In this document: in pieces, positions 10,063 to 21,390 of the stretch
Layout of the letters: the number at the start of each line of letters is the position of its first letter
Numbering within the stretch: the first letter of the stretch is position 1
The notes under the pieces: generated by a model
The model's database searches: none
Told to the model about the DNA's origin: nothing
What the model saw: the letters and a program-made list of their open reading frames with translations, nothing else
Made by a program: the position numbers and the translations under genes
Source: Achromobacter sp. AONIH1
GTDB taxonomy: Bacteria; Pseudomonadota; Gammaproteobacteria; Burkholderiales; Burkholderiaceae_B
Assembly (NCBI RefSeq): GCF_002902905.1
Contig: NZ_CP026124.1
Coordinates: 558,001 to 622,000, forward strand
DNA length: 64,000 bases
Reading direction: 5' to 3'

Positions 10063-10081
10063 TAGCCACCAAGGTAAATTC

Positions 10082-10549
10082 GTGGCAAGCTTCAATCGCG
10101 CTGTGAAGACATTTTCAGACCGACTGAAGCACGCACGTCTCCTTCGCGGCTACACGCAAGAGGAGCTGGCGCGGCTTGCCCGAATCTCGCAAAGTGCAAT
10201 CGGCAGCTACGAAAGCAGCCTGCGCCAATCGAGCCGTTCGGCGCGCAAGCTGGCCCAGGTGCTGAAAGTCGAACTCGAGTGGCTGGAAACCGGCAAGGGC
10301 TCGATGGAGTTGCCGCTGGACGGCTACGATCTCAGCAACACGCTGCCGCCGGCGAACGTGGCCGAACCGGCGCAGCGCGCGGGTCGCAAGCCGCGCCCGC
10401 AAGCGCCATGGCCCTTTCCGAATATTTCTCCGTCGCACTTCGACGCGTTGACGCAGGACGAACGGAACATGCTGGAAGCGCTGGTGCAGACCTACATCGA
10501 AACCGCGCAGGCGCGTCGCAGCCTGAAGCCACGCCGCAAACAAAACTAG
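10082..10549 (+). CDS. XRE family helix-turn-helix regulator
   Basis: A 155-residue protein starting at GTG 10082 with AAGG upstream. An HTH_3/XRE domain covers about residues 12-70 (RLKHARLLRGYTQEELARLA, then ISQSAIGSYESSLRQ). The linker is Pro/Arg-rich, and the C-terminal segment (DALTQDERNMLEALVQTYIE) is helical. The regulon is unknown. The gene is divergent from the degenerate-receiver regulator. Confidence 0.85.
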   Translation: MASFNRAVKTFSDRLKHARLLRGYTQEELARLARISQSAIGSYESSLRQSSRSARKLAQVLKVELEWLETGKGSMELPLDGYDLSNTLPPANVAEPAQRAGRKPRPQAPWPFPNISPSHFDALTQDERNMLEALVQTYIETAQARRSLKPRRKQN

Positions 10550-10580
10550 CAGCGCCGCCCTTCCCGCTGGCGCAACAGCA

Positions 10581-10606
10581 CAAAGCCCCCTTTGCAGGGG
10601 GCTTTG
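10581..10606. terminator. Terminator hairpin shared by convergent genes
   Basis: CAAAGCCCCCT pairs with AGGGGGCTTTG around a short loop. It lies between the XRE gene (+) and the SecDF-head lipoprotein gene (-). The flanking T-tract is weak on both strands, but the symmetry suits bidirectional termination. Confidence 0.65.
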
Positions 10607-10659
10607 TGCTTAACGGCGGACGCGGTTGCATCCCGCGCGGCCGGCCAGGCGTGCCGGAC

Positions 10660-11250
10660 TCAGGGCTTGGCCGCCGGCGCCGTGACAGGCGCGGTGGCCG
10701 GCGAGCCACCCGCCGCGGGCGCGGACGAATCGCCACGGATGCGGGAAGCGATGTCGGCGGCCGCCTTCGCCGACGGCACGCCAAACGCCAGCACGCCGCG
10801 ATTCAGCGGCTCGCCGATGCGCGGCGCGGCGATCAGCTCGCGGTCCAGCACCAGGACCAGCATGTTGCCTACGTTCTTGCTGCTGATGTCGTTGAGCTTG
10901 CGCGCGCCCGATTCCGAGAAGCGCAGGCCGACGAAGTTGTTGCCTTCGCGGTCCACCAACTGGGCGGCCTCGGTCAGGTCGGCGCGCGTCAGCACGGGTT
11001 GCTGTTCCATGTAGAGCTTGCCGTCGGGCAGCGTGACTTCCGTCAGGCCCGGGCCGGCCTGGGTCCTGGCCACATAGAACTCCACCACGGAAGCCGTGGC
11101 CGAGGGCGACTGCTGTTGCTGTTGTTGCTGGCCCGTCTGGGGCGTCGCGGCGGCATCGCCGGCATTCTTGGTCGGCGCGGTCTTGCAACCCGCAAGCGCC
11201 AGGGTCAGGACCATCAAGGCGGGCGCCATGTTGCGCAGGGTCAGTTGCAT
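10660..11250 (-). CDS. Lipoprotein with SecDF P1 head-like domain
   Basis: A 196-residue protein. The N-terminus is a lipoprotein signal (MQLTLRNMAPALMVLTLALAGC, Cys22 as lipidation site). A Gln-rich linker (about 36-50) follows. Residues about 55-170 (VEFYVARTQAGPGLTEV, FVGLRFSESGARKL, VLVLDRELIAAPRI) resemble the periplasmic head subdomain of SecD. The tail is Ala/Pro-rich. ATG 11250 is preceded by AAGGAAACGAGC. The function is not established; it is probably an envelope protein that resembles SecD without its membrane channel. It is divergent from thiC. Confidence 0.8.
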   Translation of the reverse strand: MQLTLRNMAPALMVLTLALAGCKTAPTKNAGDAAATPQTGQQQQQQQSPSATASVVEFYVARTQAGPGLTEVTLPDGKLYMEQQPVLTRADLTEAAQLVDREGNNFVGLRFSESGARKLNDISSKNVGNMLVLVLDRELIAAPRIGEPLNRGVLAFGVPSAKAAADIASRIRGDSSAPAAGGSPATAPVTAPAAKP

Positions 11251-11465
11251 GCTCGTTTCCTTCTTTGAGTAGTCTTCAGACCGGACGGCGGACGTTGCCC
11301 GCCGCAATTGACGAAAAAAGTGTACAGAACCTGATTGCCCCTGTCTCGGCAGTCTGATTCCAAATGTAAACCAGTAATACCACGCGTCGACCGCCCGCAT
11401 CTTGCGCCGCAGCATCGACCACTTTGGCGGCCGGCCCCCGGCAGGCTCTATACTTCGCTTTCGCG

Positions 11466-13539
<2,074 letters not shown>

Positions 13540-13567
13540 GCGCCGGGCGGACCGCCACGCCTGACAG

Positions 13568-13608
13568 AAAAAACCGCGCCGCCCCTTGCAGGGCGGCGCG
13601 GTTTTTTT
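13568..13608. terminator. Strong bidirectional terminator between thiC and the FAD-linked oxidase
   Basis: ACCGCGCCGCCC and GGGCGGCGCGGT form a 12-bp perfect stem flanked by A-runs on the left and T-runs on the right. It can stop thiC on the plus strand and the oxidase gene on the minus strand. Confidence 0.93.
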
Positions 13609-13713
13609 GTCGCCGGACGGCGCCGGGCGCTCTCATCTTGAGACGGCCGGCTCGGGCGAACGAGCGCGACGAGATGCCAGAAACGCGGCCTGGCGACGCT
13701 AGCGGGCGGCCGC

Positions 13714-15126
13714 CTACAGCAGCTTGCCCGGATTCATGATGCCCGCCGGGTCCACCAGGCGTTTGATCTCGCGCATCAGCCGCAGCTCCAGCGGATCCTT
13801 GCTGTGCAGGAAGTGATCGCGCTTGAGCTGGCCGATGCCGTGCTCGGCGCTGATGCTGCCACCGTATCGGTTGACCTCGTCCAGCACCGCGTCGGTGATG
13901 GCCGCGCCCTGCGTGGCGGCCCAGTCGCGCGGCGCGCCGGCCGGGCGCGACAGGTTGTAGTGCAGATTGCCGTCGCCGAAGTGGCCGAAGATGAAGGGGC
14001 GGATGCCGGAGAACTGCGCCTGCAACCGGGCCTGGGCCGAGGCCATGAAGTCCGGGATGCGCTCGATGGGCAGGGACACGTCGTGCTTCAGGTGCGGGCC
14101 ATCGGCGCGCTGCGCCTCGGAGATTTCCTCGCGCAGCTTCCACAGCCCTTGCAGCTGGGCCAGCGAGGCCGACACCACCGCGTCCAGGCACAGCTCGTCT
14201 TCCAGCGCCTGGCCGATCACGCTTTCCAGCAGGGCGTTCAGCGCGGCATCGTCGGCCGAGTCGGCCAGCTCCACCAGCACATAGGCGGGGTAACGCTGGC
14301 CGAAGGGTTCCTGCACGCCTTCGGCGTGCGTCAGCACCAGGTCCAGGCAATCGCCCGAGAAATACTCGAAGGCCTGCAGGCGCGCGCCGCACTTCGCGTA
14401 CAACAGCTCGAACAGGCGCAGCGCCTGGGCCGGCGACTCCACCGCCGCCAGCACCACCGAGCGCACGTCGGCGCGCGGGAACAGGCGCAGCGCCACGGCG
14501 GTGATCACGCCCAACGTGCCCTCGGAGCCGATCAGGAGCTGCTTGAGGTCGTAGCCGGTGTTGTCCTTGCGCAGCGTGCGCAGGCCGTGGAACACCTCGC
14601 CCGTGGGCAGCACGGCTTCCAGGCCCAGCACCAGCTCGCGCGCCATGCCGTAGCGCACCACGTTCACGCCGCCGGCGTTGGTGGCGACGTTGCCGCCGAT
14701 CTGGCTGGAGTCCTCGGCCGCCAGGCTCAGCGGCAGCAGCCGGCCGGCGTCCTGCGCCGCGCGGCGCAGGTTGCCCAGGATGCAGCCGGCCTCGGCCACC
14801 AGGGTGTTGGCGATGGTGTCGATGCCGCGCACCGCGTTCATGCGATCCAGGCTCAGCACCACGTTGGCCGCGCCCTGGTCGGGCGTGGCGCCGCCGCACA
14901 GGCCGGTATTGCCGCCGCGCGGCACCACCGGCACGCCGGCCTGCTGGCACAGCGCCAGGCAGGTGGCGACCTCTTCGGTGCGGCGCGGGCGCACCACTGC
15001 CTGGGCGCGGCCGTTGTACAGGCCGCGCCAGTCGGACAGCCAGGGCGCGATGTCCTGTTCAGCGGTGGCGACGGTGTCGGGGCCCAGGGCCTGGACCAGG
15101 CGTTGGGCGAAATCGGTTGAGCTCAT
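13714..15126 (-). CDS. FAD-binding oxidoreductase, D-2-hydroxyacid dehydrogenase type
   Basis: A 470-residue protein of the vanillyl-alcohol-oxidase/GlcD family. The FAD-binding domain (about 40-220) has VPVVPRGGNTGLCGGA and SSQIGGNVATNAGG. The C-terminal domain has FIFGHFGDGNLHYN and the end motif SAEHGIGQLKRD, then DPAGIMNPGKLL. This layout fits D-2-hydroxyglutarate or D-lactate dehydrogenases that pass electrons to an electron carrier. The gene lies just downstream of a GntR regulator on the same strand (85 bp gap), which may control it. Substrate is not resolvable from sequence. Confidence 0.9.
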   Translation of the reverse strand: MSSTDFAQRLVQALGPDTVATAEQDIAPWLSDWRGLYNGRAQAVVRPRRTEEVATCLALCQQAGVPVVPRGGNTGLCGGATPDQGAANVVLSLDRMNAVRGIDTIANTLVAEAGCILGNLRRAAQDAGRLLPLSLAAEDSSQIGGNVATNAGGVNVVRYGMARELVLGLEAVLPTGEVFHGLRTLRKDNTGYDLKQLLIGSEGTLGVITAVALRLFPRADVRSVVLAAVESPAQALRLFELLYAKCGARLQAFEYFSGDCLDLVLTHAEGVQEPFGQRYPAYVLVELADSADDAALNALLESVIGQALEDELCLDAVVSASLAQLQGLWKLREEISEAQRADGPHLKHDVSLPIERIPDFMASAQARLQAQFSGIRPFIFGHFGDGNLHYNLSRPAGAPRDWAATQGAAITDAVLDEVNRYGGSISAEHGIGQLKRDHFLHSKDPLELRLMREIKRLVDPAGIMNPGKLL

Positions 15127-15211
15127 GAGGAGTGCCTGGAAACGGTGGAACTAGCGGTGGAAAGTAGGACGGGTCAGAAACGAATCGGGTCGATGACGGG
15201 ACAGCGGTGCG

Positions 15212-15919
15212 CTACGGCGCGTCCTCCGCCAGCGCCAGCTGCAATCGCGCGGCGGCTTGTCGAAGGTGCCCCACGGCCGCCTGGCGGGCGGCGACGGCGT
15301 CCTGCGCGCGGATGGCTTCGAACACCGCCACATGCTCCTGGTGCACGGCAACGCTCAGCCCGGCCTGCTGGCGGCTGTTGGCGCGCGCCGCGCCCACGGC
15401 CTGGCGCAGTTGCAGGTTCAGGTAGCGCAGCAGGTCCGCGTAATGACTGTTGTGCGTGGAGGCGGCCACGGCCAGATGGAACGAGATGTCGTTTTCGACG
15501 CCCTGCTCCGGGTCTTCGAGGTGCCGCTCCAGCCGCGCCAGCGAGTCGGCCATGGCGGCCAGGTCGGCGTCGTCGCGGCGCAGCGCGGCCAGCGCCGCGG
15601 CGCCGCCTTCGAGTTCCATGCGCAGTTCGTACACGCTGGCCAGTTGTTCGCGACTGGCGGCGATGCTGTCCGACAGCAGGAAGCCTTGCGCGCCGGTGCG
15701 CGAGGTGACGGTGCAGCCTGAGCCCTGGCGGCTCTGGATCAGTCCCTGCGCGCGCAGTCGCTCGGTGACTTCGCGGATCACGGCGGCGCTGACGCCGTAC
15801 TGTTCGGCCAGCACGCGGCCGGACGGCAGTTTGGCGCCGACGCGATGCACGCCCTGGGCGATGTCGGCGGCGATCTGGCGGGCGACCTGTTCGGTCAGGG
15901 TCAGGGGAGGCGTCAGCAT
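15212..15919 (-). CDS. GntR family regulator (FadR/FCD subfamily)
   Basis: A 235-residue protein. The N-terminal GntR winged helix is about 8-72 (GAKLPSGRVLAEQYGVSAAV, then IREVTERLRAQGLIQ). The C-terminal FCD helical domain is about 90-220 (YELRMELEGGAAALAA; FHLAVAASTHN; HQEHVAVFEAIRAQD). These domains bind metal and a carboxylate ligand. It is upstream of and co-directional with the FAD-linked hydroxyacid dehydrogenase, its probable target. Confidence 0.9.
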   Translation of the reverse strand: MLTPPLTLTEQVARQIAADIAQGVHRVGAKLPSGRVLAEQYGVSAAVIREVTERLRAQGLIQSRQGSGCTVTSRTGAQGFLLSDSIAASREQLASVYELRMELEGGAAALAALRRDDADLAAMADSLARLERHLEDPEQGVENDISFHLAVAASTHNSHYADLLRYLNLQLRQAVGAARANSRQQAGLSVAVHQEHVAVFEAIRAQDAVAARQAAVGHLRQAAARLQLALAEDAP

Positions 15920-16103
15920 GACGCGATTATAGGCAGACTTTTCAGGTTATCTGATAACTTTTCTTGGCAGCGTCCAATTTTCCCGGCGAACGAGCGGCGT
16001 CCACGACGGCGCAGTCCGGGTGACGGAGAACGCTGCCCTGGCCGGGCCCTGCCCTATTCTTGCCCTATCGTGGCCCTATTTTGGGCCGATACCGCGGCCC
16101 ACC

Positions 16104-17294
16104 TCAGGCCGCCACGACGTCGCCTTCCTGTTGCGCGGTGTCGTCCTCGAACGCTCCGGCGACGGCGCAACAGCGGCCGCCCTGCGCCTTGGCCCGGTAC
16201 AGGGCGGCGTCGGCCGCGTCCAACGCGGCCTGGGCGTCGCGGTTGTTGCGCGAGATGATGCTGATGCCGATGGACAGCCCCACGCTCACGCGCGTGCCGT
16301 CGGCCAGCGCGATCGGATGCGAGACGTCCTGCAGCAGGTGTTCGCCCAGCCGCAACGCGGCCGGCGCGTCTATGCCGGTGACCAGCACGATGAATTCGTC
16401 GCCGCCCATGCGCGCGGCCACATCGTCCACGCGCAGCATGCCGCGCATGCGGTCGGCGATGGTCTTGAGCACCTGGTCGCCGGCGGCATGCCCATGGGTG
16501 TCGTTGATGATCTTGAAATCGTCCATGTCCATGTACAGCAGCGCGGCGGGCGTGTCGTGCTCGCGCGTGCCGGAACAGATGCGCTCCAGCGCCGACTGCA
16601 GCCCGGCCCGGTTGGCCAGGCCCGTTAGCACGTCCTCGCTGGCGCGGCGGTCGTTCTCGCGCTCGGACAGCATGGTGGACACCAGGATGCGGTTCAGCCG
16701 GTGCGAGGCGATGCTCATGCTGACCAGGTAGAACGGGATCTGGATGAAGACGATGGCGGTGACCGCCTCGCCGGTGAACAGCGCCCCCAGACACATCGGC
16801 CCCAGGCTCAGGAAGATCATCGCCGCGACCAGCCGGGGCGCGCCGTAGTTGCGAAAGCAGATGCCACCGGCCATCGCGCCGCAGGACACGCCGGCCAGCG
16901 TGGCCGAAAGCCAGTCGCCATTCAGGAAGGTGACGAAGACGCCATAGCCCACGCTGAAGGCCCACAGCAGCGCCAGCAGGATGTAGACGTCGGTATGCGT
17001 GTTGCCGCCGTGCCGCGCGGCGCGCAGCGCCGAGCGCAGCACCATGACCCGCACGGCGGCCAACGCCAGTTCCAGGATGAGCCAGGACAGGTACAGCGGC
17101 TCGGGCCGGCGCCAGGCGACGATGCCGGAGATGAGCACGGTATTGATGACGCCGCCGGCGAAGATGGGCAACGTCCCGAACAGGCTGGCCAGCAGCGCCG
17201 CGCGGATGTCGGCGGGCGTGCCATGGCCGGCGTGGGTCAGCCAGCGCGTCAAGCGCCACTTAGGCAAGCTGAACTTCAGTCCCGTATCCACCAC
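16104..17294 (-). CDS. Membrane-bound diguanylate cyclase
   Basis: A 396-residue protein. About six hydrophobic segments fill residues 30-195. The GGDEF domain follows (DVLTGLANRAG at 221-231, DMDDFKIIND at 256-265, intact GGDEF at 297-301). An inhibitory I-site RVDD lies at 288-291, exactly five residues before GGDEF. Catalytic and product-inhibition residues are therefore present, and it should make cyclic di-GMP. The sensory input is unknown; no periplasmic domain of size is visible. It is one of two visible cyclic-di-GMP enzymes in the window, opposite in activity to the EAL protein at 49.4-50.6 kb. Confidence 0.93.
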   Translation of the reverse strand: MVDTGLKFSLPKWRLTRWLTHAGHGTPADIRAALLASLFGTLPIFAGGVINTVLISGIVAWRRPEPLYLSWLILELALAAVRVMVLRSALRAARHGGNTHTDVYILLALLWAFSVGYGVFVTFLNGDWLSATLAGVSCGAMAGGICFRNYGAPRLVAAMIFLSLGPMCLGALFTGEAVTAIVFIQIPFYLVSMSIASHRLNRILVSTMLSERENDRRASEDVLTGLANRAGLQSALERICSGTREHDTPAALLYMDMDDFKIINDTHGHAAGDQVLKTIADRMRGMLRVDDVAARMGGDEFIVLVTGIDAPAALRLGEHLLQDVSHPIALADGTRVSVGLSIGISIISRNNRDAQAALDAADAALYRAKAQGGRCCAVAGAFEDDTAQQEGDVVAA

Positions 17295-17360
17295 TCTCGC
17301 GCCCCCGGCCCGGATCCACGGGCAGGCAGCGGTTATAGCAGGGATTTTTCAGTCCATACA

Positions 17361-17397
17361 TTGGCCGCAAGGCCAATAGCATGCCGGTGAAACCGGC
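17361..17397. other. Two small tandem hairpins between moeB and the diguanylate cyclase gene
   Basis: TTGGCC-GCAA-GGCCAA (17361-17376) has a GNRA tetraloop and GCCGGT-GAA-ACCGGC (17383-17397) a triloop. They lie just downstream of moeB on its strand. Neither has a proper T-tract, so termination of moeB is possible but not shown. Confidence 0.35.
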
Positions 17398-17425
17398 TGA
17401 AGCCGATACGGCGCGGCGTGAATTT

Positions 17426-18181
17426 TCAGGCGGGCCGGTGTCCGCAGACCGGACATTCCGGGTCGCGCTGCACATTGACGCTGCGCCACTGCATGGTGCG
17501 CACGTCCAGCCATTGCAGCCGGCCCGACAGGCTTTCGCCGACGCCGGACAGCAGCTTCAGGGCCTCGGCGGCCTGCATGCTGCCAATGATGCCGACCACG
17601 GGCGCGAACACGCCCATGGTGGCGCAATTGGCCTGCTCGACGTCATCGGCCTCGGGGAACAGGCAGTGGTAACAGGGCGCCTTGTCGTCGCGCAGGTCGT
17701 AGACGCTGACCTGGCCGTCGAAACGGATGGCGGCGCCCGAGACCAGCGGCTTGCGGTGCTCGACGCAGGCGCGGTTGATGGCGTGGCGGGTGGTGAAGTT
17801 GTCGGTGCAGTCCAGCACCAGGTCGGCGGCGGCCACCGCGTCGGACAGGGCCTGGCCCTGCAGGCGCTCGACGCGCGCATGGACGCGGGCCTGCGGATTG
17901 AACGCCGCCAGCATGTCGCGGCCGGACTCGGCCTTGGGCCGGCCCACGCTGGCCGTGGTGTGCAGGATCTGGCGCTGCAGGTTGCTCAGTTCGACGACGT
18001 CATCATCGGCCAGCGTGATGTCGCCCACGCCGGCGGTGGCCAGGTACAGCGCGGCGGGCGAGCCCAGCCCGCCCGCGCCGACGATCAGCACCCGCGCCGC
18101 CAGCAGTCTTTCCTGCCCCTCGATGCCGAGTTCGTCGAGCAGGATGTGGCGGGCATAGCGCAGCAGTTGCTCGTCGTTCAT
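17426..18181 (-). CDS. moeB: ThiF/MoeB-type adenylyltransferase
   Basis: A 251-residue E1-like enzyme that adenylates the C-terminal Gly-Gly of a sulfur-carrier protein (MoaD or ThiS). The ATP-binding VLIVGAGGLGSPAA is at about 31-44. The ERQ-type LSNLQRQIL segment, Asp in DCTDNF and a Cys in ANCATMGVFAP are present. Two zinc-binding Cys pairs (CYHC and CPVC) are intact. MoeB and ThiF cannot be separated safely; MoeB is favoured by length and lack of thi neighbours. The start overlaps the ctpA stop by 4 bp (ATGA), so translation is coupled. Confidence 0.88.
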   Translation of the reverse strand: MNDEQLLRYARHILLDELGIEGQERLLAARVLIVGAGGLGSPAALYLATAGVGDITLADDDVVELSNLQRQILHTTASVGRPKAESGRDMLAAFNPQARVHARVERLQGQALSDAVAAADLVLDCTDNFTTRHAINRACVEHRKPLVSGAAIRFDGQVSVYDLRDDKAPCYHCLFPEADDVEQANCATMGVFAPVVGIIGSMQAAEALKLLSGVGESLSGRLQWLDVRTMQWRSVNVQRDPECPVCGHRPA

Positions 18182-19620
18182 TTTTCCTTGCTGGGTTCGA
18201 CTCCGGTCGGCGTGATCTTCATGCGCTGCGCCGGGCCGCCGACCTTGGCGTCGGCCTTGGCCTGGGCGCGGGCCGAGCCCTTCTGCACCGGCTTGCCGGC
18301 CAGCAGGTTCAGCGCCTGCTGCAGCTGGAAGTCGTCCTTGCCGCCGAATTCGAAGATCTTGGCCGGCAGTTCGACGTTTTCCTGGTCGGCGCTGGACTTG
18401 ACCTCGTTGGAAGTCTGCTGGTTCGACAGGTGGCGTTGCAGGTCGGCTTCGCGCGGCAGGCGGAACAGATCGCCGTCGGCGGTGTCGGCCACCACGTAGT
18501 CGGGCTCGATGCCGGTGGCCTGGATGGAACGGCCGCTGGGCGTGAAGTAGCGCGAGGTGGTGAGCTTGACCGCGGTGCTCTCGGACAGCGGCAGGATCAC
18601 TTGCACCGAGCCCTTGCCGAAGGTACGGTTGCCCAGCACCTTGGCGCGCTTGTGGTCTTGCAGCGCGCCGGCCACGATCTCGGATGCCGAGGCCGAGCCG
18701 ACGTTGACCAGCACCACCATCGGCACGGTCTTGGTCCAGGCCGGCAGGCCCGACAGGTAGTTGCTTTCGCCGCGCGCGTATTCCGACGGCGAGGCCAGGT
18801 ACTTGTGGCGGGCGTCGGGCGTGCGGCCGTCGGTCGAGACCACCAGGGTCTCGGGCGGCAGGAAGGCGCCGGACACGCCGATGGCGCTGGTCAGGAGGCC
18901 GCCCGGGTCGTTGCGCAGGTCCAGCACCAGGCCCTTGGGGGCTTCCTTGGCGCCCAGGTCCTTGAGCTGCTTGGCCAGGTCGGAACCGGTCTTTTCCTGG
19001 AACTGGGCGATGCGGACGTAGCCGACGCCGTTGTCCAGCATCTTGCTGCGCACGCTGCGCACCTTGATGATGTCGCGCACGATCTTCAGCACGATGGGCT
19101 GGGGACGATCGGCGCGCATGATGGTCAGCGTGATCGGCGACTTGGGCGCGCCGCGCATGAGCTTGACCGCTTCGTTCAGCGACATGCCCTTGGTGGGCGT
19201 GTCGTCGATCTTGATGATGAGGTCGCCGGCCATCACGCCGGCGCGCGCGGCGGGCGTGTCCTCGATGGGAGAAATGACCTTGACGAAGCCGTCCTCGGCG
19301 CCGACCTCGATGCCCAGGCCGCCGAACTCGCCCTGCGTGGCGGTCTGCATTTCGCGGAAGGCCTCGGCGTCCAGGTAGGCCGAGTGCGGATCCAGGTTGG
19401 ACACCATGCCGGAGATCGCGTTGCTGATGAGCGTCTTGTCATCAACCGCTTCGACATAGTTGTTCTTGATCGCGGCGAAGACGTTGCTCAGCTGCCTGAG
19501 CTCGTCCAGGGGCAGCGGGCTGCCGCGCTGGGCCACGGCGGATACGCCAACGCTCAGCAATACGCCTGCCACCGCACCGGTGGCGATCAGTCCGAAACCG
19601 CGAAATTTGCGAGTGCCCAT
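18178..19620 (-). CDS. ctpA: Carboxyl-terminal processing protease
   Basis: A 480-residue periplasmic S41 protease. An N-terminal signal or anchor (about 9-30) precedes the CtpA N-domain, a PDZ domain (about 100-175; EFGGLGIEVG, AGVMAGDLIIKIDD) and the S41 catalytic core. The Ser-Lys dyad is visible in VNVGSASASEI and RTFGKGSVQ. Homologues trim or degrade envelope proteins, including peptidoglycan hydrolases. ATG 19620 begins the normal signal; a longer frame upstream is rejected. envC lies 107 bp upstream on the same strand, an often conserved ctpA pairing. Confidence 0.95.
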   Translation of the reverse strand: MGTRKFRGFGLIATGAVAGVLLSVGVSAVAQRGSPLPLDELRQLSNVFAAIKNNYVEAVDDKTLISNAISGMVSNLDPHSAYLDAEAFREMQTATQGEFGGLGIEVGAEDGFVKVISPIEDTPAARAGVMAGDLIIKIDDTPTKGMSLNEAVKLMRGAPKSPITLTIMRADRPQPIVLKIVRDIIKVRSVRSKMLDNGVGYVRIAQFQEKTGSDLAKQLKDLGAKEAPKGLVLDLRNDPGGLLTSAIGVSGAFLPPETLVVSTDGRTPDARHKYLASPSEYARGESNYLSGLPAWTKTVPMVVLVNVGSASASEIVAGALQDHKRAKVLGNRTFGKGSVQVILPLSESTAVKLTTSRYFTPSGRSIQATGIEPDYVVADTADGDLFRLPREADLQRHLSNQQTSNEVKSSADQENVELPAKIFEFGGKDDFQLQQALNLLAGKPVQKGSARAQAKADAKVGGPAQRMKITPTGVEPSKEK

Positions 19621-19727
19621 GCACACTTCCCGAATTTTGTTTTCGCCGGAGGGAGCCGCAAGCCTGCCGGCTGTCCTACGGATGTACCAACGAGTGGCTG
19701 CCAATAATGTACTGAACTGGTACTGAT

Positions 19728-21341
19728 CTACTGCGCCAGCCACTGGGCCGGGTCGACAGGAGCGCCACGATGGCGAATTTCAAAGTATAGGCCGGATTCC
19801 ACTTGGCCGCCGGTCGCCCCGACCAGGGCGATGGTGTCGCCGCCGCCAACCGGATCGCCCACCCGCTTGAGCAGGCTCTGGTTGTAAGCATAGACCGTCA
19901 GATATTGCTGCCCATGATCCACAATGATGAGGTTGCCAAAACCACGCAGCCATTCGGCGTAGACCACCGTGCCGGGCGCGACGGCCTTGACCGGCGTGCC
20001 CTCCGGCGCGCGCAGCACCACGCCGCGCCAGACGCCGCCGTCGGGGCGGTCGACGCCGAATCGGCCCTGGACCTGCCCGCGCACCGGCATGGGCAGGCCG
20101 TGCTTCAGGCCGTTGCCGCCGCCGACCACGGGGCGCGTCGTCTGCTGCGACACGGATGCGGTCCGGGTTGGAGTGCTGTCGGCTTCGACGGGTTCCGGCT
20201 TGGATTCCGGTTTTTTCGCCGGTTCCGTCGGCCTGGCCGACGGCGTGTCGGCCGGACCGGTCAGGCGGGTATGCGACTGGCGATCGGCCGGACGCAGGCC
20301 GGCGGCGTCCGGGTCGGCCACGGCGACCGGTCCGCGCTGCTGGCGGGCGGCGGCCTCGACCTGCTCGCGCGCCCGGGCCGCGTCCTGCGCATCCTGCGCA
20401 TCGCGGTTGCGGCGCGCGTCGGCGGCAGCGCGACGCTCGGCCTCGGCGCGGCGCGCTTCGTCGGCTTTCCTGCGGGCTTCCTCGGCGCGACGCTCGGCCT
20501 CGGCCTTCTTGCGCGCTTCCTCGGCCCGGCGCGCCTCTTCGGCGCGGCGCGCTTCCTCGGCCTTCCTGCGCGCCTCTTCCGCGCGACGGGCTTCCTCGGC
20601 CTGCTTGACGATGGCCGCGTCCAGGTCGGTGATCAGGCGCGACAGGCGCTGGTCGTCCCGGCCCAGCTTGTTGGCCTCGGCGCGCTGGGCGGCGATCTGC
20701 CCTTCCAACTGCGCCAGCAGCGTGGAGCGCTCTTTCTGCTGGCCGACCAGGGCGGTCTTCTGCTCGGTGGTCTCGGCCACCACTTTTTCGATCTCGGCGC
20801 GACGGGCGTCGGCCTTGCCCTGCAACGCGGCCAGCCGGTCGATGTCGGCGCGCAGCGCCTGCACCGCCTGGGCGCGGGCCTGGGACACGTAATCCAGGTA
20901 GCCCAGATTGCGGCCCAGCAATTGCGGATCGTCGCCGGACAGCAGCGCCGTCCAGGGCGACAGACCGCTGGTGTACTGGGTGCGCAGCTGGTCGGCCAGC
21001 TCGACGCGGCGCTTGGCCAGCGTCGCCTGCTGGGCGCCGATCTGCTTTTCCAGGCTGCCCAGGTCGGCCTGGGCCTGGCGATTGGCCTCGGCCAGCTCGC
21101 GCAGCCGCAGATTGATGCGGGAAATGGAAGATTCGGACTGTTTCAGCGCGTCGGCCGCTTCCTTGCGGGCGGCCTCGCGCGTGTCGATGTCTTTTTGCAG
21201 GTTCTCGATGCGGTCGCGCAGCTGGGCCTGCTGGCGCTCGGCCTCGGACTGGCGCCCGGCCAGGTCATTGGGCGCGGCGCGGGCCGAAAGCGTTCCACCG
21301 GCCAGAACGACCGCCAACAACAACCCCGACGCGCGACGCAT
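19728..21341 (-). CDS. envC: EnvC-like murein hydrolase activator
   Basis: A 537-residue exported protein. A signal peptide (1-22) is followed by a long coiled coil (about 28-240) and an Ala/Glu/Arg-rich stretch built on EEARRAEE-type units. A Pro/Thr linker leads to a C-terminal LytM domain (about 425-537). The LytM zinc ligands are missing: the first motif reads WRGVVL, the HxH-type motif YAYNQSLL, and the final one GLYFEIRH. The domain is therefore non-catalytic, as in EnvC/NlpD, which activate amidases during cell separation. ATG 21341 begins a good signal peptide. ctpA follows on the same strand. Confidence 0.9.
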   Translation of the reverse strand: MRRASGLLLAVVLAGGTLSARAAPNDLAGRQSEAERQQAQLRDRIENLQKDIDTREAARKEAADALKQSESSISRINLRLRELAEANRQAQADLGSLEKQIGAQQATLAKRRVELADQLRTQYTSGLSPWTALLSGDDPQLLGRNLGYLDYVSQARAQAVQALRADIDRLAALQGKADARRAEIEKVVAETTEQKTALVGQQKERSTLLAQLEGQIAAQRAEANKLGRDDQRLSRLITDLDAAIVKQAEEARRAEEARRKAEEARRAEEARRAEEARKKAEAERRAEEARRKADEARRAEAERRAAADARRNRDAQDAQDAARAREQVEAAARQQRGPVAVADPDAAGLRPADRQSHTRLTGPADTPSARPTEPAKKPESKPEPVEADSTPTRTASVSQQTTRPVVGGGNGLKHGLPMPVRGQVQGRFGVDRPDGGVWRGVVLRAPEGTPVKAVAPGTVVYAEWLRGFGNLIIVDHGQQYLTVYAYNQSLLKRVGDPVGGGDTIALVGATGGQVESGLYFEIRHRGAPVDPAQWLAQ

Positions 21342-21390
21342 GACTGAACCTGTTTCCACCTGATGGAGGAGCCCTTTCGGGCCCTTGTCC

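Noticed and set aside
11351..11360. GTCTGATTCC upstream of the lipoprotein gene and thiC
   Set aside because: It has the right half of the shared motif but lacks the left CRGAA half, so it was not counted as a regulator site.
19803..21347. Plus-strand open frame of about 510 codons opposite envC
   Set aside because: It is the antisense of the Ala/Glu/Arg repeats and coiled coil and has no domains.
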